64,000 nt of DNA from an uncultured Myxococcales bacterium (GTDB lineage: Bacteria > Myxococcota > Myxococcia > Myxococcales > Myxococcaceae): positions 1 to 64,000 of the forward strand of contig CALJKW010000010.1 of assembly GCA_937980205.1 (NCBI GenBank), in the 5' to 3' direction. Within the stretch, counting starts at the first letter, position 1. Each line of letters opens with the position of its first letter. The notes under the pieces are model-generated. The model had not been told where the DNA came from. It saw nothing but the letters and a program-made list of their open reading frames with translations, and did no database searches. Shown here piece by piece: positions 57,635-64,000 of this stretch. The translations under genes and the position numbers were made by a program.

Positions 57635-58497
57635 GCGAGATCCATCCCCGTGATGGTCGGGTGACCGATGCCGGTCTTCTGAAGGTTCTCGGCCACGACG
57701 CGCTTCACCAGCGCCTGGGTCTCACGGTTGACGTCGATGAACTCGGTCTGAGGGCTGGAGTCGCTGTCGCCGTAGTGCTTCTGCAGGTACTCCCACGCCT
57801 TCGAGCCCTGCTTCCAGTCCGCCTTCTCGGGCGAGGCGTCGCCGAACTGCTCGGCGAAGTGCTCGTCGCGGTAGAGGTCGGTCGCGCCCGCAGGCAGCGG
57901 CGGCGGAGTGATGGTGAGGCGCTTTCGCTTCGCGGCTTCCTGCACGTCGAGCGCGGCGTGGACGAGCTCGTGGACGATGGTGTTGACGAGCTCCTGCGGG
58001 TTCTCGACGTGCTCCTTCTTCGCCGGGTTGACGAGCAGCAGGAGCTCGCGGCCGAAGAAGCCGCCGAACCGCTCGATGCCGTCCATCTTCAGGCCGGGCT
58101 GAACGGCGAAGCGAATCGGGTTGCCGCCGGGGAACTTCGAGAACCAGTTCCAGAGCGCCTTGTACTCCTTGTTCTGCGTCAGGGCGCCGAGCACCTTCGC
58201 CTGCTCGGGCGTCTGGGCGAGGCGGCTGATGAACTCGTTCTCGGGGACGTACGGGCCGTTCTGCCGCTGCACCCGCGCGTCGTTGATCTTCTCGCGCAGG
58301 ACGCGGCCGGCCGCGAGGCTCAGCGCTCCGTTCCTCAGGTTCGGCGGGTCGAGCTGGGCGCGCTTGTTGGGGCCGAAGGCGGGGTCTTTGAACGACTCGC
58401 CGCTCTTGGGCGCCTCGGTCTGCGGCTTCGTGGGCAGCGGATCCCCAGCCTTGGAGCGCACGACCGGGGACTGTCCGAGCCTTCGCGTGCTGGGCAT
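57631..58497 (-). CDS. Protein with HExxH metallopeptidase-like motif
   Basis: 288 residues. N-terminal 60 residues are Pro/Lys-rich and disordered. The middle has EFISRLAQTPEQAKVLGAL and the metal-binding VNTIVHELVHAALDVQEA (HELVH), followed about 30 residues later by a Glu (FAEQFGD), as in zincin-type proteins. GGFFGRELLLLVNP precedes it. No signal peptide. A peptidase is suggested only by HExxH; it could be an anti-restriction-like or structural relative. Coupled to the SNase-like gene by ATGA. Confidence 0.7.
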   Translation of the reverse strand: MPSTRRLGQSPVVRSKAGDPLPTKPQTEAPKSGESFKDPAFGPNKRAQLDPPNLRNGALSLAAGRVLREKINDARVQRQNGPYVPENEFISRLAQTPEQAKVLGALTQNKEYKALWNWFSKFPGGNPIRFAVQPGLKMDGIERFGGFFGRELLLLVNPAKKEHVENPQELVNTIVHELVHAALDVQEAAKRKRLTITPPPLPAGATDLYRDEHFAEQFGDASPEKADWKQGSKAWEYLQKHYGDSDSSPQTEFIDVNRETQALVKRVVAENLQKTGIGHPTITGMDLA

Positions 58498-58508
58498 GGG
58501 GGCCTACA

Positions 58509-58832
58509 TCATAGCTCGCGCAGGTACGCCCAGTTGTAGATGCCGGTGCGGTGCGCGTCGCCGAAGACGAACGTGAGCGCGTAGTTCCCGACCGGCGCGA
58601 CCTCGAGGATCTTCAGGTCCGCGGGAATCTTCGAGCCGTCGAGCACGCGCTTGCCGGTGAACTCTTCCACGCACTCGGCGCAGGGGCACAGCTGGCGCAG
58701 CTTCTGGCCCGAGCAGGTCGAGACCTTGCCGTCGTCCCACGTCACGGTGAGCGACCGCTGATCGTCTGCGACGTTCACGGTGACCGCGACGGGCGGCCGC
58801 TTCGCTGGCTTGAGCGAGTCCCAGAAGCTCAT
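58509..58832 (-). CDS. DUF971-family protein
   Basis: 107 residues. VTWDDGKVSTCSGQKLRQLCPCAECVEEFTGKRVLD and VAPVGNYALTFVFGDAHRTGIYNWAYLREL are the DUF971 pattern (also found as the N-terminal domain of gamma-butyrobetaine hydroxylase). The Cys cluster (C-P-C-x2-C) can bind iron or zinc. Family members often sit near Fe-S genes. ATG at 58832 overlaps the lipoprotein stop by 4 nt, placing it in the HD-GYP operon. Confidence 0.88.
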   Translation of the reverse strand: MSFWDSLKPAKRPPVAVTVNVADDQRSLTVTWDDGKVSTCSGQKLRQLCPCAECVEEFTGKRVLDGSKIPADLKILEVAPVGNYALTFVFGDAHRTGIYNWAYLREL

Positions 58833-59617
58833 GGCGCCTGCTCTTCTACGATGGCGACGATTGCCGAGGCGAGCCGTTCTGCGAACCCGTCGATCATCAC
58901 GCCCTTGCGCGGGTTCTCGTCGGCGAGCAGGCCCTCTTCGTACGTGACGTCGAGGCCGAACTCGCGCTTGAGCGGCGTGAACCCCGCGGCGTTGAACGCG
59001 CTGTCGGGCTGCGTCTTGTAGCGGACGAGGCGGCCCTTCACCGTGGAGGCGTCGACGTCGTAGCGCTCGAGGTTTCCGTAGACGCGCCAGGTCTCGGTGA
59101 CGGGCCACGCCTGGTAGATGAGCAGCGGCCAGATGAAGATGCCGAAGGCGAGCGCCGTGCTGTGAATGGGGCGGTCGGTGCCGACGGTCTCGGTGTCTCC
59201 GACGATGATGCGCACGACGTTGACGGTGCCGTCTTGCGCGGCGAGGCCGGACGTCGACGAGACGCGCCACGACGGCCGCATGCGCTGAACGTACTCGAGG
59301 ACGAGCCGGTGCTCGGCGGCGAGCGAGTCGACCTGCGCGAGCACGGGCTTCACCGTCTGGGTGACCTCGGTCGGTAGCGTGCTCATGCCGAGGCCGACGC
59401 CGACGGTGGGGCCGCGGCTCATCGGCGGCGGCATCATCGAGCCCATGGGCGCGTTGACGCGCAGCACCTCGGTCTTCCAGTCGGCGTTCTCGAAGAACGG
59501 CTCGATGACGACGACGCGAGAGATCTTCGGGTCGTCGGTGACGTGCACCGGCGGGCCGACGACCCTGGCGGTCGCGCAGCCCACACCGAGAAAGAGGAGT
59601 ACGGCGAGAAGTCTCAC
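58829..59617 (-). CDS. Lipoprotein of unknown function
   Basis: 262 residues from a GTG start. VRLLAVLLFLGVGCATAR has a lipobox (V-G-C, Cys at 14). The mature part (KISRVVVIEPFFENADWKTE...) has a Met/Pro-rich central loop (MGSMMPPPMSRG) and a helical stretch IIVGDTETVGTDRPIHSTALAFGIFIWPLLIY with a hydrophobic segment. It resembles 'DUF4136-like' lipoproteins only vaguely. Coupled by GTGA to the HD-GYP gene and ATGA to DUF971. Confidence 0.72.
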   Translation of the reverse strand: MRLLAVLLFLGVGCATARVVGPPVHVTDDPKISRVVVIEPFFENADWKTEVLRVNAPMGSMMPPPMSRGPTVGVGLGMSTLPTEVTQTVKPVLAQVDSLAAEHRLVLEYVQRMRPSWRVSSTSGLAAQDGTVNVVRIIVGDTETVGTDRPIHSTALAFGIFIWPLLIYQAWPVTETWRVYGNLERYDVDASTVKGRLVRYKTQPDSAFNAAGFTPLKREFGLDVTYEEGLLADENPRKGVMIDGFAERLASAIVAIVEEQAP

Positions 59618-60558
59618 ACCGCGACTTTGACCGACTGCAGGCCGGCCGTGCGCTTCTTTTCGATCACCTTGAGGAAGGCGTCGAGGATGGAGGGGTCGAG
59701 GTGGGTGCCGCGCAGCTTCTCCATCACGGCGAGCGCCTGTTCCTCGGGGAGCGCGCGGGAGTAGGGCCGGGTGGTGGTGCACGCGTCCCACGTATCGGCG
59801 ACGGAGACGACGCGCGCGATGAAAGGGATCTTCTCGCCCTTGAGGCCGTCGGGGTAGCCGGTGCCGTTCCACCACTCGTGGTGGCAGCGGACGGCGGCGC
59901 GGATCTCCTTCAAGAAGCTGACGGGCTGGATGATGGCGTCGCCGATGCTCGGGTGCTGGCGCATCACCTTCATCTCGTCGTCGGTGAGCGAGCTCTTCTT
60001 CAAGAGAATGGCCTCGACGATGCCGATCTTGCCGATGTCGTGGAGGATGCCTCCGTAGCGCAGCTGCTTGAGCTCGCGCTCGGTGAGCTTGAGCTCGCGG
60101 CCGATCTCGACGGCCATCTCGGCGACGCGCTGGCTGTGGCCGCGGGTGTAGCTGTCCTTCGAGTCGATCGAGTTCGCGAGCGCGACCATCGTCTCGAGGT
60201 AGCCGGCCTCGATGTCTTCGTAGAGCCGCTGCGTCTCGTGGTCGTAGGCCTCGATCTGCGCGGACATGTAGTTGAACGTGTTGGCGAGATCGGTGAGCTC
60301 GGTGCCGGGCGGGACTTCGACCTGAACTCCGAACTTGCCGCGCGCGATGCTCATCGCGGCCTGGTCGAACTTGCGCAGCGGCATCGCGACGCGGCGGGCG
60401 ATGTAGATGCTGAGCGCGGCCGACAGGATCAAGCCGACGCACCCCGCAATCATGACCGGGCCGACGTCGCGCGAGGACAAGGCCATCGACACCACGAGCA
60501 CGGTGGGGAAGGCGGCGGCGACGGCCACGCCGGCGACGATGAGCCAGTGGAGCTTCAC
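59614..60558 (-). CDS. HD-GYP c-di-GMP phosphodiesterase with HAMP
   Basis: 314 residues. Two N-terminal transmembrane helices, a HAMP segment (RRVAMPLRKFDQAAMSIARG) and a short coil lead to the HD-GYP domain: RGHSQRVAEMAVEIG, GGILHDIGKIGI (HD), and CHHEWWNGTGYPDGL (HHExxxGxGYP). All metal and GYP motifs are present, so c-di-GMP hydrolysis is likely. GTG at 60558 (VKLHWLIVAG) precedes a good hydrophobic segment. First gene of the three-gene coupled set with the lipoprotein and DUF971. Confidence 0.92.
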   Translation of the reverse strand: MKLHWLIVAGVAVAAAFPTVLVVSMALSSRDVGPVMIAGCVGLILSAALSIYIARRVAMPLRKFDQAAMSIARGKFGVQVEVPPGTELTDLANTFNYMSAQIEAYDHETQRLYEDIEAGYLETMVALANSIDSKDSYTRGHSQRVAEMAVEIGRELKLTERELKQLRYGGILHDIGKIGIVEAILLKKSSLTDDEMKVMRQHPSIGDAIIQPVSFLKEIRAAVRCHHEWWNGTGYPDGLKGEKIPFIARVVSVADTWDACTTTRPYSRALPEEQALAVMEKLRGTHLDPSILDAFLKVIEKKRTAGLQSVKVAV

Positions 60559-60760
60559 AGGGCGAGCGGATGCTAACAGCTTGCTGACCGGATTTCTGGG
60601 GCTGTGACGTCCGCCGCGGCCTCGCAATCGCGCGGTGTGACTCGATTTTCGATGGAGCGTGCAGTTCTCTGCTCGCTCCTGACGCCGGTGTCTCGGACAC
60701 GATTGCGCAGTCGTTCGTAAGCGCGCGCGCGAGCGATGTGGCTGCGTTTCCCACCGGCCT

Positions 60761-60774
60761 GGGCGGCGCTTTGC
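60761..60774 (+). promoter_or_regulatory. Possible sigma54 promoter
   Basis: GG-N10-GC (GGGCGGCGCTTTGC) has the -24/-12 spacing with TTTGC at the -12 box, ending 16 nt before the ATG of the next lipoprotein. The predicted start would lie only a few nt before the ATG. The match is short and the DNA is GC-rich, so it may be chance. Confidence 0.35.
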
Positions 60775-60790
60775 ACAGTGCTCGCGCACC

Positions 60791-61753
60791 ATGAACTTCA
60801 AAGCCCTCTCGCTCGCGGTGCTGTGCTTCGCAGTCGGATGCGGTGATGCGGTCGATCAGACCGGTGAAAAACCGGACACGCTTCCGCAGTGGTTGCTCGG
60901 CACGTACTCGCGCGGGACGCGCATCGAAGACAGCGTCACGATCGAGTCGGAAGATCGCGCGGTGCGCTTCGAGCCCGGCAACAAGTACGCGGTTCGCTCG
61001 GGCCGCACGTGGAACACGGCGACGTACGACGTGAGCGTCACGTCGTCCGGGTTGCTGTTCGTCGACGGCCCGCTCAAGGGCAAGCAGCTGTCGTACTCGT
61101 CGGTGAGCCCGAACTGCCGCATCATCGAGCTCGACGGTGAGGAGCTGTTCCGCGGCGACGTCGTCGCGGCCTGCCCGAGCCGCTCGGCGAAGGCCCTCAC
61201 CGCGAGCGCCTGCGACCTCGCGGGCACGTGGAGGAAGACGATGCGCTCAGGCTCGCTCGACGGGGCGCTGTTCGAGGTCGCGGTGACGGTGCAGGTCGAC
61301 TCGGACCGGTTCTTCCGGCGCACGCAGTCGAGCACGTCGTGCGCGGGTGGGCTGTGCCGCCATGACGAGACCGCTCCGGTCGTCGGGACGTTCGATCTGT
61401 CGTTGAAGTCGGGGCTCGAGGGCTTCGAGCACGAGCGGGCTCCGGGCTGCGAGCTGCCGGTGGTGCCGCAGGTCGAGGTGTTGCCGGGCCCGGCGCTGCG
61501 CGAGCCGGTCGAGGTCGAGATTCCGGCCGTGACGATCGAGCCGAAGCTGTATGGCGCGTGCTCGTCGAGCGAGCAGTGCCTCGGCGTCTGCGACCGTGGG
61601 CAGTGCACCAGCGTCTGCAAGTACGACGTGCAGTGCGCGACGCCCGGTGAGGGGATGATCGCCAGCTGCCTGGGGCAGCGGTGTGTCGCGACGTGCTCGA
61701 CGGGCAATGCTTGCCCGGGCGGCACCGCCTGCGTCGATGGGTTGTGCTTGTGA
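60791..61753 (+). CDS. Cys-rich lipoprotein
   Basis: 320 residues. MNFKALSLAVLCFAVGCGDA has a lipobox (A-V-G-C, Cys17). Two central domains of about 100 residues each look beta-barrel-like, starting LPQWLLGTYSRG and ACDLAGTWRKTM (lipocalin-like 'GtW' starts). The C-terminal 60 residues form a Cys-knot: YGACSSSEQCLGVCDRGQC, SVCKYDVQC and NACPGGTACVDGLCL, as in other myxobacterial surface proteins. Function unknown; it may bind a ligand. Confidence 0.75.
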   Translation: MNFKALSLAVLCFAVGCGDAVDQTGEKPDTLPQWLLGTYSRGTRIEDSVTIESEDRAVRFEPGNKYAVRSGRTWNTATYDVSVTSSGLLFVDGPLKGKQLSYSSVSPNCRIIELDGEELFRGDVVAACPSRSAKALTASACDLAGTWRKTMRSGSLDGALFEVAVTVQVDSDRFFRRTQSSTSCAGGLCRHDETAPVVGTFDLSLKSGLEGFEHERAPGCELPVVPQVEVLPGPALREPVEVEIPAVTIEPKLYGACSSSEQCLGVCDRGQCTSVCKYDVQCATPGEGMIASCLGQRCVATCSTGNACPGGTACVDGLCL

Positions 61754-61858
61754 GTTGACTGATGAGGAACATTGCCGCCGTAGTCGCTGCGTCTCGCAAG
61801 CTTCCGCATCGCTGCGCTCCGCGTGGGCCTTGGCCCGTAGTAGCTTGGCCCCGCGGCG

Positions 61859-63556
61859 ATGAGACTGGCGACCCTGACGCTGTGCTCGATGCTCATGGCT
61901 TGCCCCACGGCGAACGGGACTCCTGGACCTGAGGGGCCCCCGGGCCAACAGGGCCCGCCTGGCGTACAGGGGCCTCCGGGGCCGGTGGGCGAGAAGGGTG
62001 AGCGCGGCGACAGGGGCGAGCCCGGTGGAACGGGTGCTGACGGAGTCTCTGTCACTGGCCTGCCGGAGGACGCCGGGACGAACTGCGCATTCGGCGGAAC
62101 TCGACTCACCTCTGCGAGTGGAGTGACCTACGTCTGCAACGGTGCGCCCGGCTCGAACGGAGTGAACGGCTCGAACGGAGTGAACGGCTCTTCCGTGATC
62201 GGCTCGACGGAGCCTCCCGGCTCCAACTGCACCTTTGGTGGGAGTCGCTTCGACACTCCGACATCGACCACGTTCGCTTGCAGTGGGACTCCCGGCGCCG
62301 ACGGCACGTCCGTCAGCACCGCGATCGAGGGGCCTGGCGTCAACTGCGCGTTCGGCGGCGTGCGTTTCGTTTCCGCGTCCGGAACGAGCTTCGCTTGCAA
62401 CGGTGCGCCCGGCACTCCCGGCGCTCCCGGTGCGATCGGACCACCGGGTCCAGCGGGCCTGGGCCTCAACCGGACCATCGCCGTTCCTCACTTGGGCAAT
62501 GACGGCGACGCTGGGACTGCGCTCATACAGGCCCTCGCAGCGTTGCCAGCGGGCACGTCATGGGCAGTTCTTCTCGACCCAGGTACGTACGACGTCGGGA
62601 GCACGAAGCTGGCGCTGAACAGCGTGATGCTCCGCGGCGCAGGGAGTCTCGTGGGGACGACCATTCGCGGCTCGTCCTCGTCAGGCTCTGTCGTGCAAGC
62701 CGCCAACAGCGAGCTCCACGACCTTCACATCGAGCGTAGTGGCGGGGCGGGTCTCGTTCTGGATCTCGTCGGCGTTTCGATCGCCGATGGCGTTCGGGTT
62801 GATGCTGCACCGAATGCCCAACCGAGCGTCTACGTGCGTGCGGGCGGTCGCGTCACGATCGATGACGTCGTCGTCGGCTCGAATGCCCAGGTCGCGACGA
62901 CTGGCTCGATTACGGGAGTACGCGCCGACGGGAGCGCGGACATCCGGCATGCGGTCATCAATCTCGTTTCGAACACAGCAACCTCGATCACCGGCGTCGA
63001 AACGGTGTCTGCCGCCACCTCCACCTTTCAAGACCTCAGGATTCGCATCGAGAGCGGAAGCCCGACGTCGCTGACCGGGATCCATGTCGGAAGCAACGGA
63101 AGATTCGTGGACGTCACGAACTCAACGATTGAGATCGAGCCCTCGAATGCCCCCGGCGCCAGCATTACCGGCGTGATCGTGAGTGGCGGCACGCACCTGC
63201 AGCTGACGCGGTCCCGCATTGGGCTCAGGCACTTCGGCACCCCGTCGACCGCCAGCTCGGCTCGGGGAGTGGCCTTCACGTTCGGGAGCGGTGAATTGCG
63301 CGAGGTGAGCGTCAGCTACGTCGGCGAGCAAATGGGAAGTCGCGATGGTGTCGTCGTCTCCAGTGTCACGGCGGTAGGGATCTCGCATTCGGACATCGCG
63401 GGCTGGGCGAACGCCGTTCTGCTCAGCCCGCCGATCAACTCCGCCGTCGTGACCGTGACGCACTCGATGCTCGGAGGGGCACTCACCCGCGTCGCCGGTA
63501 CTTTCAGGTGTGGTCACAATGTGAATCCAAACGGCGTCGACGTTGTGTGTCCCTGA
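61859..63556 (+). CDS. Collagen-like lipoprotein with DUF7151-like modules and beta-helix
   Basis: 565 residues. MRLATLTLCSMLMACPTANG has a lipobox (M-A-C, Cys15). It continues with about 14 G-x-y triplets (GPEGPPGQQGPPGVQGPPGP), then three copies of a 38-residue module with ...G-x-NC-x-FGG-x-R...-[YF]-x-C-x-G-x-PG, a second collagen-like stretch (GAPGTPGAPGAIGPPGPAG) and, from about 215, a right-handed parallel beta-helix (repeated ...GV...SNA... turns, e.g. TGSITGVRADGSADIRHAVI). Such proteins are surface fibres or adhesins. Modules resemble DUF7151 repeats of myxobacteria. The C-terminus ends in CGHNVNPNGVDVVCP. Confidence 0.82.
   Translation: MRLATLTLCSMLMACPTANGTPGPEGPPGQQGPPGVQGPPGPVGEKGERGDRGEPGGTGADGVSVTGLPEDAGTNCAFGGTRLTSASGVTYVCNGAPGSNGVNGSNGVNGSSVIGSTEPPGSNCTFGGSRFDTPTSTTFACSGTPGADGTSVSTAIEGPGVNCAFGGVRFVSASGTSFACNGAPGTPGAPGAIGPPGPAGLGLNRTIAVPHLGNDGDAGTALIQALAALPAGTSWAVLLDPGTYDVGSTKLALNSVMLRGAGSLVGTTIRGSSSSGSVVQAANSELHDLHIERSGGAGLVLDLVGVSIADGVRVDAAPNAQPSVYVRAGGRVTIDDVVVGSNAQVATTGSITGVRADGSADIRHAVINLVSNTATSITGVETVSAATSTFQDLRIRIESGSPTSLTGIHVGSNGRFVDVTNSTIEIEPSNAPGASITGVIVSGGTHLQLTRSRIGLRHFGTPSTASSARGVAFTFGSGELREVSVSYVGEQMGSRDGVVVSSVTAVGISHSDIAGWANAVLLSPPINSAVVTVTHSMLGGALTRVAGTFRCGHNVNPNGVDVVCP
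62041..62430 (+). repeat. Three protein modules of about 38 residues
   Basis: Units GTNCAFGGTRLTSASG..., SNCTFGGSRFDTPTST... and VNCAFGGVRFVSASGTSF are separated by collagen-like linkers and each ends in CNGAPG or CSGTPG. The two Cys residues of each unit likely pair. Confidence 0.85.
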
Positions 63557-63565
63557 CGCCGACGA

Positions 63566-63602
63566 CTCAGGGCCTTGAGCTTGCCCGTGCCCTGCCCCTG
63601 AG
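63566..63602. terminator. Hairpin between convergent genes
   Basis: CTCAGGG at 63566-63572 pairs with CCCTGAG at 63596-63602 with a 23-nt loop. It lies between the ends of the collagen-like and nitrilase genes; terminator plausible. Confidence 0.4.
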
Positions 63603-63606
63603 GTCT

Positions 63607-64000
63607 TCAGAGCCGCCGATGCTGCAACGACGGCAGGCTCTTCCTCACCCGCGCCGTCAGCTCGGCATCGATCGGCCCGAGCGCGAAGCCTTCACCCTCG
63701 GACGCCCGCGCGATGACGAGGCCCCACGGATCCACGATCATCGCGTGCCCGTACGTGCGCCGGTCTTTGGGGTGCAGCCCCCACTGCGCCGGCGCCACCA
63801 CGTGGCAGAGGTTCTCGATCGCCCGCGCCCGCAGCAGCACTTCCCAGTGATCTTTGCCGGTCATCAGGGTGAACGCCGCGGGCACCGTCAGAATCGTCGC
63901 GCCCTTCGACGAGCACGCGCGGTACAGCTCGGGGAAGCGCAGGTCGTAGCAGACGGTGAGGCCGATCTTCCCCACCGGCGTCTCGGCGACCACCGGGCCT
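63607..64000 (-). CDS. Carbon-nitrogen (nitrilase-family) hydrolase, C-terminal part
   Basis: 131 codons of the 3' end; the 5' part lies beyond the window. GKIGLTVCYDLRFPELYR holds the catalytic Cys of the E-K-C triad, and LLRARAIENLCHVVAPAQWG and GHAMIVDPWGLVIARASEG are the typical later blocks. This Nit1/Nit2-type clade hydrolyses deaminated glutathione or omega-amides; myxobacterial members often are annotated as such. The Glu and Lys of the triad are outside the window. Confidence 0.9.
   Translation of the reverse strand, partial: GPVVAETPVGKIGLTVCYDLRFPELYRACSSKGATILTVPAAFTLMTGKDHWEVLLRARAIENLCHVVAPAQWGLHPKDRRTYGHAMIVDPWGLVIARASEGEGFALGPIDAELTARVRKSLPSLQHRRL

Overview
The window is high-GC DNA from a myxobacterium (Myxococcota), probably of the Cystobacterineae type. 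The evidence is the gene content: a DUF2378 protein (a family known essentially only from myxobacteria), many FHA-domain proteins, a Ser/Thr kinase with a PEGA tail, an FHA-sigma54 activator, DUF4388 signalling proteins, cysteine- and glycine-rich lipoproteins with the myxobacterial CxxGxxC...CCxxxC pattern, and an almost gap-free layout with frequent GTG/TTG starts. No rRNA, tRNA, CRISPR array, insertion sequence or prophage was found.

Layout. 1-6134: the 5' tip of an acetate kinase gene, a Gly-rich repeat surface protein, an unknown secreted protein, a YkgJ-type cysteine-cluster protein coupled to an RlmI-like rRNA methyltransferase, an MBL hydrolase, a tail-anchored protein and a small FHA protein. 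6101-13370 (minus): nine genes, each overlapping the next by exactly 4 nt. They encode an FHA membrane protein, a TadE-like pseudopilin, a TadG-like protein, a second TadE-like pseudopilin, an unknown anchored protein, two paralogous Cys-rich mini-proteins with identical CX3C spacing, a 56-residue Flp-type prepilin and an RlmK-like methyltransferase. 13371-14311: the only loose region, with hairpins, a short copy of the next gene's 3' end and a small phage-type ORF. 14312-18824: a signalling island (kinase, PEGA protein, lipoprotein, FHA-sigma54 activator).

18937-31784: an S46 dipeptidyl-peptidase, the transsulfuration pair (cystathionine gamma-synthase/lyase and CBS), zinc-ribbon membrane proteins, DUF2378, a lipoprotein with a degenerate cytochrome-c-like domain, and a sugar kinase plus nucleotidyltransferase pair resembling AmgK/MurU. 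31892-37326: GIDE-domain and PP2C proteins, DUF192, trmL, and a minus-strand operon of an NrtR-like Nudix regulator, a band-7 protein, an NAD kinase-like protein and a 2OG-Fe(II) oxygenase, with a perfect 9+9 palindrome at the regulator's start. 37406-46597: a giant coiled-coil/J-domain/TPR protein, PilZ, a pseudo-receiver/DUF4388/TPR protein, tsaD and rsmA.

46586-53056: small coiled-coil and unknown genes, a deoxynucleoside kinase, panB-panC-smpB overlapping one another, an SspB-type ClpXP adaptor (so both arms of SsrA-tag handling are adjacent), a TerB-like protein and three coupled SAF/CpaB-like proteins. 53060-64000: an alpha/beta hydrolase, an M23 lipoprotein, an ERG24-type sterol reductase homologue coupled to PEGA, SNase-like and HExxH genes, a coupled DUF971-lipoprotein-HD-GYP set, two lipoproteins (one collagen-like with a beta-helix) and the 3' part of a nitrilase-family gene.

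The best candidates for something undescribed are the nine-gene Flp/TadE/Cys-rich cassette (6997-13370), the tandem SAF-protein cassette (51460-53056) and the sterol-reductase operon (55335-58497). All functions are read from sequence patterns and family knowledge; no database search was run.
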